DNA from: Bradyrhizobium mercantei
GTDB lineage: Bacteria > Pseudomonadota > Alphaproteobacteria > Rhizobiales > Xanthobacteraceae
DNA: 64,000 nt
Direction of reading: 5' to 3'
Assembly (NCBI RefSeq): GCF_001982635.1
Contig: NZ_MKFI01000008.1
Location: 124,001 to 188,000 of the forward strand
Shown: positions 1 to 8,032 of the stretch, one piece after another
Position numbering within the stretch: the first letter of the stretch is position 1
Layout: every line of letters begins with the position of its first letter
The notes under the pieces: generated by a model
Seen by the model: the letters and a program-made list of their open reading frames with translations, nothing else
Databases searched by the model: none
Told to the model about the DNA's origin: nothing
Translations under genes and position numbers: made by a program

Positions 1-144
1 CGACCCGGCATTCAGCAGGCGGCACCGGGCGTCCGCCCCGGCATGCAACGACCCGCAGTGCAGGCGCGACCCGGCTTCCAGCAACGGCGCGCAGCACCGC
101 CGCGCGTGGCGAGGCCGCAGCCCAAGGACAAGCGTCACAACTGA
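1..144 (+). CDS. C-terminal end of a Pro/Arg/Gln-rich protein (partial)
   Basis: An open frame enters the window at base 1 and ends at a TGA at 142-144, giving 47 residues very rich in Arg, Pro, Gln and Ala with loosely repeated RPG motifs, ending in DKRHN. Low-complexity tails of this kind are common on exported proteins of bradyrhizobia. The functional part lies outside the window, so no product can be named. It converges on the methyltransferase that ends at 238. Confidence 0.55.
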   Translation, partial: RPGIQQAAPGVRPGMQRPAVQARPGFQQRRAAPPRVARPQPKDKRHN

Positions 145-180
145 GCGATCGCACCAACTTCTGCGATCAAACCAACGAAT

Positions 181-208
181 GTGGCGCCGGCGAGAACGCC
201 GGCGCCAC
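181..208. terminator. Perfect 12-bp hairpin between convergent genes
   Basis: GTGGCGCCGGCG (181-192), loop AGAA, then its exact complement (197-208). It lies between the partial gene ending at 144 and the methyltransferase ending at 238, so it could end transcripts from both sides. There is no U-run, so termination is inferred from the stem and position only. Confidence 0.5.
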
Positions 209-237
209 GCCCAGATCGACGATGAGCGAGCGGCAGA

Positions 238-1065
238 TCAGTGCTGCCTGGTGATCACAGCCTCCAGATATTCGCTTGGGATGACCAGCGTGCCGTCTTT
301 GGCGACATTGAACTTGTCCATCAGGCCGAACATGTCGGTCGCGAGCAATTGCTGCTTGACCGCATCGATCGCCCCGAAGGCCTTCAGCACCGGACCGTAA
401 TAGGTGCGAAAGACCTCGAGGAAATGCTCACGCGACCTGTAGCGGAAACTGAAGTGCCTACGCTTGGCATCAACCGTCACCTGCGGGCCGAACAGGGCGC
501 CGAGATGCGCCTCGGTGCCCCACAGCGCGGGAGATTTCACGCCCGGCGCCGGCGGCACATATTTCCCGATGGTCTTGAACAGCTGGCCGATGAATCCTTC
601 CGGCGTCCAGCTCGCAAGGCCGATCTTGCCGCCGATGCGGCAGACCCGGCGCAGTTCATTCGCGGCCTGCTGCTGGTCGGCAGTGAACATGACACCGAAT
701 GTCGACAGAACGACGTCGAAGCTCGCGTCGGCAAACGGCAGCTTCTCCGCGTCCGCTTCCTGGAACGTGACGGCGAGACGCTCGGCGGCCGCCCGCTCGC
801 GGCCACGCTCGAGCAACGACGCGACGTAATCGGTCGAGATCACGTCGGCAAAGCGCCGCGCCGCGGCCAGTGTCGCGTTGCCGTTGCCGGCGGCGACGTC
901 GAGCACCATCTGATTGCTGCGCAAGTCGACGGCCTCGCAGAGCATTTCGCCGACGATCTGAAGCGTGGTGCCGACGATCGCATAGTCGCCCGAACTCCAG
1001 GTGGCTTGCTGTCGCGCCTTGACGGCGGCGAGGTCCACGGTCGGCATTTCGGTCTGAACGTTCAT
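238..1065 (-). CDS. Class I SAM-dependent methyltransferase
   Basis: 275 residues. The SAM-binding motif I (VLDVAAGNGN) is at about residues 54-63, followed by the acidic post-I strand (STD) and an ADAEKLPFADASFDVV stretch typical of UbiE/Methyltransf_11 enzymes. The C-terminal third (RRHFSFRYRSREHFLEVF) is a substrate-binding extension seen in uncharacterised members. The ATG is preceded by AAGGAG at good spacing. The gene stands alone. The methyl acceptor cannot be read from the sequence; small molecules are the usual substrates of this family. Confidence 0.85.
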   Translation of the reverse strand: MNVQTEMPTVDLAAVKARQQATWSSGDYAIVGTTLQIVGEMLCEAVDLRSNQMVLDVAAGNGNATLAAARRFADVISTDYVASLLERGRERAAAERLAVTFQEADAEKLPFADASFDVVLSTFGVMFTADQQQAANELRRVCRIGGKIGLASWTPEGFIGQLFKTIGKYVPPAPGVKSPALWGTEAHLGALFGPQVTVDAKRRHFSFRYRSREHFLEVFRTYYGPVLKAFGAIDAVKQQLLATDMFGLMDKFNVAKDGTLVIPSEYLEAVITRQH

Positions 1066-1171
1066 GTGCTTCTCCTTTGAAAGTGTCGTGCGAGGCCACA
1101 GCCGTCGCCGAATATCTGCAAGTTGCGCTAACGCGCGTCGTGCAATGCAATGACCTCAAATGTGCTGCGCG

Positions 1172-1582
1172 CTAGGTGCGACGGTCGAGAAGGACCGGGA
1201 TATGAGCTGCGGTAACAATGCTCCAATCCGAGCGATGCCTGCAGCCGTGACTGCTGCGCTGAGGCGCGGCGGCGTGCTGCGTCAGAGCTGCACGATGCTC
1301 TCGAACGACAGGCTCCTCCGCCCGCGTGAACACGGGTGAGGACAGACCCGCGATCATCAGCCCGAGGACGGCGGTTCGAATGATCGGTCGAGACCAGCGG
1401 ATGCCGGCGGCCTTCGACTGCCGGCCGCCGGGCTCACGCGGCAGCAAGCTGATGGCTTGCCGCTCGCGGTGTGCGAGCATGCCCGCCACCGATCGATTGA
1501 CGATTCGACGGAAGCGCAAAAGCAGAAAGGAAAAATGCCTTCGCGCCGGACCTGAAACAGACTCCATGAATGAAATCGGCAT
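1172..1582 (-). CDS. Small protein with DUF1127-like N-terminal segment and a downstream hydrophobic stretch
   Basis: 136 residues from an ATG at 1582 that has an AGGAAA ribosome site at 7-base spacing. Residues about 15-45 (FRRIVNRSVAGMLAHRERQA) resemble the basic N-terminal half of DUF1127/YjiS-type proteins. The usual C-terminal half (LDDRELKDIGL-like) is absent and is replaced by an unrelated tail with a hydrophobic run (AVLGLMIAGLSSPVF). This could be a frameshifted or fused DUF1127 gene, or a chance extension. The coding call rests mainly on the ribosome site and the N-terminal resemblance. Confidence 0.4.
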   Translation of the reverse strand: MPISFMESVSGPARRHFSFLLLRFRRIVNRSVAGMLAHRERQAISLLPREPGGRQSKAAGIRWSRPIIRTAVLGLMIAGLSSPVFTRAEEPVVREHRAALTQHAAAPQRSSHGCRHRSDWSIVTAAHIPVLLDRRT

Positions 1583-1679
1583 AATCGTTTCCTTGATCGA
1601 GTAGTGATGGCGCACCGGAAAAATCACTTGGCCGTGATTCACTTGACCGTGATTGCGCCATGCGACGCCTCGCTGGGCG

Positions 1680-1985
1680 TCATTCGGCTGCAATGGGCGG
1701 TTCGACGGGATCACCACGCACCACCACGGTTGTCGCGACCTTGTAGAATTCCTCGCCCGGCATGCCGACGCAGCGCGCATGCTCGCGGATCGCGTCACCG
1801 TCACGCGCTTCGTATATGCAGAACGTGCCAATGCGACCATCCGCCTCATGCACCACATAGCTGCGGATCCAGCGGACCCGGTCCGGCATCTGCTCGTCGC
1901 CGATCCTGGCGGACGTTGCGCCGGCGAGTTCCAGTTCGCCCATGTTCGCCCAAGCGCTTGGACGGCGAATGACATAGAGTTCCAT
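1680..1985 (-). CDS. DUF4242 family (ferredoxin-like fold) small protein
   Basis: 101 residues beginning MELYVIRRPSAW. The start at 1985 is chosen because AGGAG lies just upstream; the open frame runs further but without a ribosome site. The pattern of an N-terminal YVIRR strand, a central WIRSYVVHEADGRIGTFCIYEA block and a C-terminal REHARCVGMPGEEFYKV segment matches DUF4242 proteins (SCO4226-type, reported to bind nickel in Streptomyces). It is divergent from the winged-helix regulator at 2140, a plausible regulator-target pair. The function here is unknown. Confidence 0.75.
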   Translation of the reverse strand: MELYVIRRPSAWANMGELELAGATSARIGDEQMPDRVRWIRSYVVHEADGRIGTFCIYEARDGDAIREHARCVGMPGEEFYKVATTVVVRGDPVEPPIAAE

Positions 1986-2139
1986 CGAAATCTCCTGAGG
2001 TGCGACAGTTGAACAGCAGGCTGCGATGATCGCGGCCATGGTCAGCTATAGACGTCGTCAACGCCAACTGTCCTTACCGCGGGCTGATCATTGTCTGATC
2101 TTTGCCTGAACCTTTTCCGGCGGCCCCGGACCTATACAC

Positions 2140-3951
2140 ATGGCATTCTCATTTGGACTGTTCGAGCTTGATGAAGCTGGACGCGTGCTGCTGTGCGCGC
2201 GCCAAGAGATCCCATTGCAGCCGCGCGTGTTCGATTTGCTGGTCTACCTTGTTCGACACCGCGACCGCGTCATCTCCAAGGACGAACTCCTCGAAGCCGT
2301 GTGGCCCGACGTCACGGTCACCGACAACTCGCTGCAGCGGGCGGTGAGCTCGTTGCGCGCCGCGCTCCGCCAGGGCGACATGGACGGCGCGATCCGAAAC
2401 CTGCCGGGCAAGGGATATCGCTTCTTCGTCGATTCCGAGAACAGGCAGCCGGAACGTATTGTCCAAAAGCAATCCGACGGCACCATCGGTCTCGCCCGCC
2501 GCGCGGCGGCCGCGCAATTATGGCTGCAGGCGGCAACCCTGTTCGAGAGCGCCAATGACGACGGCAAGCTGAACGCCGAAGATCTGCACAATTGGGCACT
2601 TGCCCTGCAATGCCTCGGCCGGGCCACGGCCGCCATTCCGATACTGGTCCGCGCGGTCGCTGCGCGCAGCGAAACCGGCGATGCGGCCGGGGCTGCGGTC
2701 GACGCGATCGCGCTCTCGGGCCTGCATTTCGAGACCGGTCAGGCCGCGATCGGAAAGGGCTGGCTCGCGCGCGCGGAAGATTGGGCCTCACGGCTCGACG
2801 ATCCTCCGACGACCGCCCTGCTGTTGTGGATGAAGTCGAAACTGGCTGCGTTCGATGGCGAGCCGGAACAGGCGCTCGCATTGGCCGACGCGGCCTACAC
2901 CGCCGTCAAATACAAGGATGCGCTCAACATCGAAGCGCTGAGCCTGGCCTATCGCGGCTTCTATCGGCTATGCCTCGGCGACACGCACGGCGGACTGGCC
3001 GATCAGGACCACGCCGCCGCGGTCGCACTGTCCAGCAACAATCTGGACCCGATCACGGGCGGTAGCCTCTACTGCAACATTCTCTGGGCAGCGCGGATGT
3101 TCGGAGATTGGGCGCGGGCCGACCAGTGGACGCGCAGCTACCAGAATTTCTGTTCGAGCAGCGGCATGGAATTGACGGGTTCGTGTCAGCTGCATCGCTC
3201 CGAGGTGCTCGGCATCAGGGGCTCGCTCGACGAGGCGCTGGCTCGCATTCAGGACGCGCTCGCGCGCCTGACGAGCGATGCGCCATGGTCGATGGGCGAT
3301 GCCAACCGGGTGCTGGGCGATATCCTGGCTGCGATCGGCCATGACGACGCAGCGTTTGAAGCCTACGACAGGGCCTACACGCTGGGCTGGTGCCCGGAGC
3401 CAGGCCGCGCCATGCTGTTGCTCGCAAGAGGCGAAGCGGAAGCCGCCTATGCAAGCCTCGAACGCAGTTTGATCGGCAAGACCTGGTGGACACTGCAACG
3501 GCGGGGAATCCTGCTTGCGCATCTGGCGCTGGTTGCGGCCCACACGCGACGGGCCGCCAAGGCAAAGGCATTGATCTGCGAACTTTCGGGAAGTCCGGAT
3601 CGCTGGCCAGTGCCCTCGATCCGCGCGCTCACCAACGAGGCGCAGGCGATCCTGGCCCTGTCCCGGCAGGATCACGAAGCGACCATGCGGCATCTCCATC
3701 TCGCCCGCCAGCTGTGGTCCAGCATCGACGGACGGGTCCAGATCGTAAGGCTGAGGCTGCAGATTGCCAGTCTTCAGCTCGAGCATGGCGACGTTCGCGG
3801 CGCCACGGCCGAAGTTCATGCGGCGCAGCTCGTGGCGGGTGAATTGGGTTCGCCCAAGCTCGTTGCCGATTGCACTGCCTTGCGCCACGACATCGACGCT
3901 TCGCAGCAAGCCACGCCTCGGGCCGAGCGACGTCAGGTCGTGTGCCGCTGA
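2140..3951 (+). CDS. Winged-helix (OmpR/CadC-type) regulator with C-terminal helical-repeat domain
   Basis: 603 residues. Residues 1-100 form an OmpR-type winged helix: an FGLFELDEAGRVLL strand pair, the VFDLLVYLVRHRDRVISKDEL helices, the SLQRAVSSLRAALR recognition helix and a GKGYRF wing. There is no receiver domain. Residues 110-590 are alpha-helical with TPR-like spacing and many Ala/Leu/Trp-rich helices, a likely sensor or interaction platform. No transmembrane helix is seen, so it is probably cytosolic, unlike CadC. The gene ends one base before the convergent NUDIX gene stop. Its signal is unknown. Confidence 0.8.
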   Translation: MAFSFGLFELDEAGRVLLCARQEIPLQPRVFDLLVYLVRHRDRVISKDELLEAVWPDVTVTDNSLQRAVSSLRAALRQGDMDGAIRNLPGKGYRFFVDSENRQPERIVQKQSDGTIGLARRAAAAQLWLQAATLFESANDDGKLNAEDLHNWALALQCLGRATAAIPILVRAVAARSETGDAAGAAVDAIALSGLHFETGQAAIGKGWLARAEDWASRLDDPPTTALLLWMKSKLAAFDGEPEQALALADAAYTAVKYKDALNIEALSLAYRGFYRLCLGDTHGGLADQDHAAAVALSSNNLDPITGGSLYCNILWAARMFGDWARADQWTRSYQNFCSSSGMELTGSCQLHRSEVLGIRGSLDEALARIQDALARLTSDAPWSMGDANRVLGDILAAIGHDDAAFEAYDRAYTLGWCPEPGRAMLLLARGEAEAAYASLERSLIGKTWWTLQRRGILLAHLALVAAHTRRAAKAKALICELSGSPDRWPVPSIRALTNEAQAILALSRQDHEATMRHLHLARQLWSSIDGRVQIVRLRLQIASLQLEHGDVRGATAEVHAAQLVAGELGSPKLVADCTALRHDIDASQQATPRAERRQVVCR

Positions 3952-4950
3952 TCACGCTGCGCGGCGCAGCCAATCGCGCACGCGCTCGATCAGGTTCTTG
4001 CGCGGGATCGGCTGGACGGCCGTGACAACGGGTTCGATCTCGCGCGCGGATGAATGCGGCGCTTCGGATTCCGAAGCCGCCACGGCATGCTTGGTCTCGA
4101 CCACTTCGCCGGCATCCGCAGCTTCATGCTCCGGCACCATGGCCGGCTGATCCGGCTCGGCATCCGCGTGCGTCGCCGCGATATCCGATGGCTCCGCCAT
4201 GACCGGCCCCGCAACAGGCGCCGATGCGTCAACGACGATCGGCGTCTCGGCCTCGGCGTCCACGGGCGCTTCAGCGACCACGGGCGCTTCAGCGACCACG
4301 GGTGCGTCGGCAACCACGGGCGCCTCAGCGACCACCGGCGCCTCAGCGACCACGGGCGCCTCAGCGACCACGGGCGCCTCAGCGACCACGGGCGCCTCAG
4401 CGACCACCGGCACCTCGGCGTCAACCGGCACTTCAGCGATCGCAGGCGTGTCAACGACGGGCTCTTCAACAGCCAGGCGCGCGCGGCGGCGCTCGGCGGC
4501 CGCAGCCCGCAGACGCGCGCGCCGCTCGCGCTCGGCATTCGCCGCGGCCTGCAACGCGATCGGGCCGACATTCTCCAGGAACGCACGCTCATAGCCGCGC
4601 GACAGCCGCTCGAGCGCGGCGTCGAGCGGCAGCCAGTCGACTTCCCTGATGTCACTCATCAACTCGCGCACCGGCTTGCCGCCGGCATCCATGCGCCAGT
4701 AATGCACCACCTTCGAGCGCCCGCCTGAATCATAGACCAGCGTGCCCAGGAACTCATGCACGTCGACGTCGTGGCCGGTTTCCTCCAGCACCTCGCGCTC
4801 GGCCGCGGCGCGCGCCGTCTCGCCGTCGTCGAGCTTGCCCTTCGGCAATACCCACTCATTGCGCTTGCGCAGGCGCACGACGGCAAAGCGCGGCGGTGTC
4901 TCCCGCCGCAGCACAATGCCTCCCGCCGCCAGAACAGGCGTCCGCGCCAT
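3952..4950 (-). CDS. NUDIX hydrolase with long Pro/Val/Ala-Glu repeat tail
   Basis: 332 residues. Residues 1-130 are a NUDIX domain; the NUDIX box GKLDDGETARAAAEREVLEE has the expected Gly, Glu and REVLEE metal-binding residues, so it should hydrolyse nucleoside-diphosphate-linked substrates. After an Arg-rich helix comes a tail of tandem VVAEAP hexapeptides, then an acidic region and a basic C-terminus (RKNLIERVRDWLRR). ATG 4950 was chosen; an upstream TTG at 4962 is in frame. The stop codon abuts the stop of the convergent regulator. The tail is unusual for NUDIX enzymes and probably an extended spacer. Confidence 0.85.
   Translation of the reverse strand: MARTPVLAAGGIVLRRETPPRFAVVRLRKRNEWVLPKGKLDDGETARAAAEREVLEETGHDVDVHEFLGTLVYDSGGRSKVVHYWRMDAGGKPVRELMSDIREVDWLPLDAALERLSRGYERAFLENVGPIALQAAANAERERRARLRAAAAERRRARLAVEEPVVDTPAIAEVPVDAEVPVVAEAPVVAEAPVVAEAPVVAEAPVVAEAPVVADAPVVAEAPVVAEAPVDAEAETPIVVDASAPVAGPVMAEPSDIAATHADAEPDQPAMVPEHEAADAGEVVETKHAVAASESEAPHSSAREIEPVVTAVQPIPRKNLIERVRDWLRRAA
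4264..4443 (-). repeat. Ten tandem 18-bp coding repeats (hexapeptide VVAEAP)
   Basis: Ten consecutive 18-base units with consensus GGGCGCCTCAGCGACCAC on the + strand lie inside the NUDIX gene. Units three, nine and ten have diverged, and several central copies are identical. They encode PVVAEA-type hexapeptides. The near-identity of the central units suggests recent expansion by slippage or unequal recombination. Confidence 0.95.
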
Positions 4951-5008
4951 CTCGTGTCCCAAAGGTTTGCGATTTAGGATCGTCGCACGACGATCGCAGT
5001 CATTCTAA

Positions 5009-5062
5009 AGCATGATCTGGAAAAGTGGAAACCGGTTTTGCGGGCACATCGTGCTCAAACAA
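5009..5062. repeat. Dispersed palindromic element (GCATGATC...GTGCTCAAAC type)
   Basis: Starts GCATGATCTGGAAAAGTGG and ends ATCGTGCTCAAACAA. Similar elements occur at 51045-51097 and 53871-53926, and a partial one near 22452-22500. It lies in the spacer between the NUDIX gene and psd. There is no open frame of its own. The repeat family is inferred from the copies within this window. Confidence 0.7.
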
Positions 5063-5100
5063 TGACACACAAAGAAAAAAGCACGCTCAAAGCTTATATT

Positions 5101-5150
5101 TTGACGCGCTTTCTTCACGCGAACCGATGCCCGCTTTGCTCGACAGCGCT
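5101..5150. repeat. Dispersed element, inverted copy of the one at 55898-55953
   Basis: The segment running TTGACGCGCTTTCTTCACGC through GAACCGATGCCCGCTTTGCT matches the reverse complement of 55898-55953 with few differences. It ends at the psd stop codon (5149-5151), so the element abuts or supplies the end of psd. Confidence 0.7.
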
Positions 5151-6051
5151 ATGAAGGCTTTCGCAACAGCGGCTCGCCGCATTTGATCCGCGTTCCCTCA
5201 GCGACATTGTCGCAGAACTCGAAATTGCCGGGCGCGAGCACGATGATGGTCGAACCGTGCTCGAACCAGCCGAGCTCATCGCCCTTCTTCACACGCGCGT
5301 CACATGGGAAGTCCACCGGACCGCGCGACTGCGCATTCAGTGTGACGTCGAGGAAATGCAGGCGCAGGCTGGCGACCAGGATGGCGGCGACCGGAACCAG
5401 CGTCAGCGCCTCGCCGGTCGGCAGTTTTGCGCGCAATACCGCGCGCTCGTTCTTGCAGAACAGCCGCTCGATCCGCTTCAGCGCGATCGGATTGACGTTC
5501 CAGACGTCGCCGTGGATGAACGTGACCTTGTCGATCGCAAGGTCATAGGGCGCGTGGAAGCGGTGATACATGCTCGAGGTCAGCCGCAGCGTGACGAAGT
5601 GGCCGTTCCGGTGCTGCTCCACCAGCGCGGGATCGCCGACCAGATCGAGCAGCGAATACGGCGCGCCCTTGACCTGGAACAATTGCCCGTCCTCGATCCG
5701 GCCATGCGCGCCGATGATGGCGTCCGATGGGCTGGCGATGATGGCGGGATCGGCCGCCGCCGGGCGCAGGCCGGGCTTGAGCTCGCGGGTAAAGCAGTCG
5801 TGCAGGCTCTTGAACTCGGTCTTCTTCGCTTCCGACAGATCGAGGTCGGAGAACAGCTTCCAGCAGGCGATCGAGGCGTCGCGCACCAGCGGATTCTCGA
5901 CCTTGGAGAACCGGCCCATGAAGCGGGTCAGCGCCGCCCGCGGAATCCGGTTGGTTAGCAGGAAATTGAGGTCTTCCTGCTGGGTGAATGCCGAGATCAG
6001 GCCCTTGATTGTCATGAATCTGTTAGGTGCTGAGGCTAGCGCTTCTGTCAT
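5149..6051 (-). CDS. psd: Phosphatidylserine decarboxylase
   Basis: 300 residues from ATG 6051. Psd is a pyruvoyl enzyme that converts phosphatidylserine to phosphatidylethanolamine at the membrane. Visible features are the SSMYHRFHAPYD segment with the conserved His pair, and GWFEHGSTIIVL near residue 275, where the GST serine is the expected self-cleavage site that generates the pyruvoyl group. The length fits full-length proteobacterial Psd. A GGAAGGGATG purine tract precedes the ATG. The ATG overlaps by two bases the start codon of the divergent aminotransferase. With PmtA at 8889 it would form part of a phosphatidylserine-to-methylated-PE route. Confidence 0.9.
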   Translation of the reverse strand: MTEALASAPNRFMTIKGLISAFTQQEDLNFLLTNRIPRAALTRFMGRFSKVENPLVRDASIACWKLFSDLDLSEAKKTEFKSLHDCFTRELKPGLRPAAADPAIIASPSDAIIGAHGRIEDGQLFQVKGAPYSLLDLVGDPALVEQHRNGHFVTLRLTSSMYHRFHAPYDLAIDKVTFIHGDVWNVNPIALKRIERLFCKNERAVLRAKLPTGEALTLVPVAAILVASLRLHFLDVTLNAQSRGPVDFPCDARVKKGDELGWFEHGSTIIVLAPGNFEFCDNVAEGTRIKCGEPLLRKPS

Positions 6052-7714
6052 GGAAACATCCCTTCCGATTCTCTCGCTGTCCGCCGCCGCCCTTGCCGGC
6101 GCCGCCGCAGCTTTCCCCAAAATTCAGGCCCGCATCGCGCTGTCGCGTGCCAAGCACCGCTCGCTGACCGGACATTCCAAGATGTCCAAGATGGTCGCGC
6201 GCATGGTCCCGCGCTACGAATTCGACATCGACGAGTTCTTCTGCTCCGACGGAGCGCCGAAGGACATCGCGATGCAGCGGCAGGACGGCTTCTTCCGCCT
6301 CGCCGGCCTCTACGCGGATCGCTACCCCAAGGGCCGCGCCCTCACCGCCGAGGTGACGGAGCGCATCTCCGACCTGCAGTTCACCGAAACCTACCGCGTG
6401 CCGTTCCAGTACAGCCGCCTGGTGCGCGAGCATCTCGGCACCTCGTCCTTCGTGCAGGCCTCGAGCGGCGTCACCGTCACCGATGTCGACGGCAATGTGG
6501 CCTACGACCTGACGGGCTCCTACGGTGTCAACATCTTCGGCAACGACTTCTACAAGGAGTGCATCGCCGAGGGTGAGAAGCGCGCGCATGCGCTCGGCCC
6601 CGTGCTCGGCCCCTACCACCCGATCATTGCCGACAATGTGAAGCGGCTCTGCGAGCTCTCCGGCCTCGACGAGGTCTCGTTCCACATGTCCGGCACCGAA
6701 GCCGTGATGCAGGCGGTGCGGCTCGCGCGCTACCACACCAAGCGGACGCATCTCGTGCGTTTCGCCGGCAGCTATCACGGCTGGTGGGGCGAGGTGCAGC
6801 CCGGCGTCGGCAATCCGGTATCGCCGCACGAGACCTACACGCTCGCCGACATGTCGGAGAAGACGCTGCACGTGCTGCGCACCCGCAAGGACATCGCCTG
6901 CGTGCTGGTCAATCCGCTGCAGGCGCTGCATCCGAATTCCAATGCGCCCGGCGATTCCGCGCTGGTCGATTCCTCGCGCTCCTCGAAGTACGACCGCGCC
7001 GCCTACACCGAATGGCTGAAGAAGCTGCGCGAAGTCTGCACCGAGCGCGGCATCGTGCTGATCTTCGACGAGGTGTTCGTCGGCTTCCGCCTCGCGGCCG
7101 GCGGCGCCCAGGAATATTTCGGCGTCAAGGCCGACATGGCGACCTACGGCAAGAGCCTTGCCGGCGGGCTTCCGATCGGCGTGGTGTGCGGCCGCAAGGA
7201 CCTGATGCGCCGCTTCCGCGACGACCGTCCGGCCGACATCTGCTTCGCCCGCGGCACCTTCAACTCGCATCCCTACGTGATGACGGCGATGGACGAGTTC
7301 CTGAGCCGGCTTGCCAGCCCGAACTTCCGCTCGATCTATAACGGGCTCGACGAGACCTGGAACGGCCGCGCCAAGTCGCTCAACGACCGGCTCGCCGCCG
7401 CGGGACTTCCGGTTCGCGTCGGCAACATCTCGTCGATCTGGACCGTCTATTACACCGAGCCGTCCCGCTACAACTGGATGCTGCAATACTATCTGCGGGC
7501 CGAAGGCCTGGCGCTGAGCTGGGTCGGCACCGGCCGGCTGATCTTCACGCTGAACTACACCGACGCCGATTTCGCCGAGGTCAGCGACCGCTTCGTCGCG
7601 GCAGCCGAGAAGATGAAGCGCGACGGCTGGTGGTGGCACAAGGAAGGCCTCACCAACAAGAACATCAAGCGGCAGATCCTGAAAGAGATGGTCGCCGTGC
7701 GGTTCGGCCGCTGA
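6050..7714 (+). CDS. Class III PLP-dependent aminotransferase with N-terminal hydrophobic segment
   Basis: 554 residues. The fold-type I core resembles glutamate-1-semialdehyde aminomutase and other class III aminotransferases: an SGTEAVMQAVRLAR phosphate-binding region, FAGSYHGWWG, IFDEVFVGFR with the cofactor-binding Asp, and TYGKSLAGGLPIG with the Schiff-base Lys. An N-terminal hydrophobic run (LPILSLSAAALAGAAAAF, residues 5-22) precedes a basic linker, suggesting membrane association. ATG 6050 overlaps the psd start; ATG 6182 is an alternative that would remove the hydrophobic segment. The substrate is unknown; the lipid-gene context suggests an amine linked to lipid metabolism, which is inference. 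Confidence 0.85.
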   Translation: METSLPILSLSAAALAGAAAAFPKIQARIALSRAKHRSLTGHSKMSKMVARMVPRYEFDIDEFFCSDGAPKDIAMQRQDGFFRLAGLYADRYPKGRALTAEVTERISDLQFTETYRVPFQYSRLVREHLGTSSFVQASSGVTVTDVDGNVAYDLTGSYGVNIFGNDFYKECIAEGEKRAHALGPVLGPYHPIIADNVKRLCELSGLDEVSFHMSGTEAVMQAVRLARYHTKRTHLVRFAGSYHGWWGEVQPGVGNPVSPHETYTLADMSEKTLHVLRTRKDIACVLVNPLQALHPNSNAPGDSALVDSSRSSKYDRAAYTEWLKKLREVCTERGIVLIFDEVFVGFRLAAGGAQEYFGVKADMATYGKSLAGGLPIGVVCGRKDLMRRFRDDRPADICFARGTFNSHPYVMTAMDEFLSRLASPNFRSIYNGLDETWNGRAKSLNDRLAAAGLPVRVGNISSIWTVYYTEPSRYNWMLQYYLRAEGLALSWVGTGRLIFTLNYTDADFAEVSDRFVAAAEKMKRDGWWWHKEGLTNKNIKRQILKEMVAVRFGR

Positions 7715-7737
7715 CGGCCGGCCCTGCTCTCTCCCCC

Positions 7738-7915
7738 CCTCGCCCCGCTTGCGGGGAGAGGGGGACTCTCCACAATCACACTGACAGACGGACTCGCCGA
7801 GAGTCCCCCTCACCCGGATCGCATCTGCGATGCAACGTAGCCGAAGCTTCGCTTCGGCGTCACTTCGGACGGCCGCCAAAGGCGGCCTGTGCCTCTCCCC
7901 GCAGGCGGGGCGAGG
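7738..7915. repeat. Palindromic intergenic element with 24-bp terminal inverted repeats
   Basis: CCTCGCCCCGCTTGCGGGGA at 7738 and onward is matched by its near-perfect reverse complement at 7892-7915. Between them lie smaller hairpins such as CCGAAGCTTCGCTTCGG. It sits in the gap between the convergent aminotransferase and Mpo1-like genes. There is no coding potential. It looks like a REP/BIME-type mosaic element. Confidence 0.75.
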
Positions 7916-7979
7916 TGAAGTCGGAATGCGGTCGAGGTGGCTCAACAAAAGTGTATCCGCCCTAGCCCTAAGAACGTAG

Positions 7980-8002
7980 ATGCCCGGGACAAGCCCGGGC
8001 AT
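7980..8002 (-). terminator. Hairpin downstream of the Mpo1-like gene
   Basis: ATGCCCGGG / CCCGGGCAT, a 9-bp perfect stem with a 5-base loop, about 30 bases past the stop of the gene ending at 8033. It has no T-run. It may be a terminator or part of the common CCCGGGCATGACG repeat family. Confidence 0.4.
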
Positions 8003-8032
8003 GACGCAGTTTGAAGACGCTGGGAGCAACGA

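Noticed and set aside
4264..4443. Regular 18-bp repeats as a CRISPR array
   Set aside because: There are no spacers; units are contiguous and keep the NUDIX reading frame.
6023..8029. 668-residue open frame on the - strand across the aminotransferase gene
   Set aside because: It is the antisense shadow of the aminotransferase; composition is His/Arg/Gly-rich with no recognisable domain, and the + strand frame has clear motifs.
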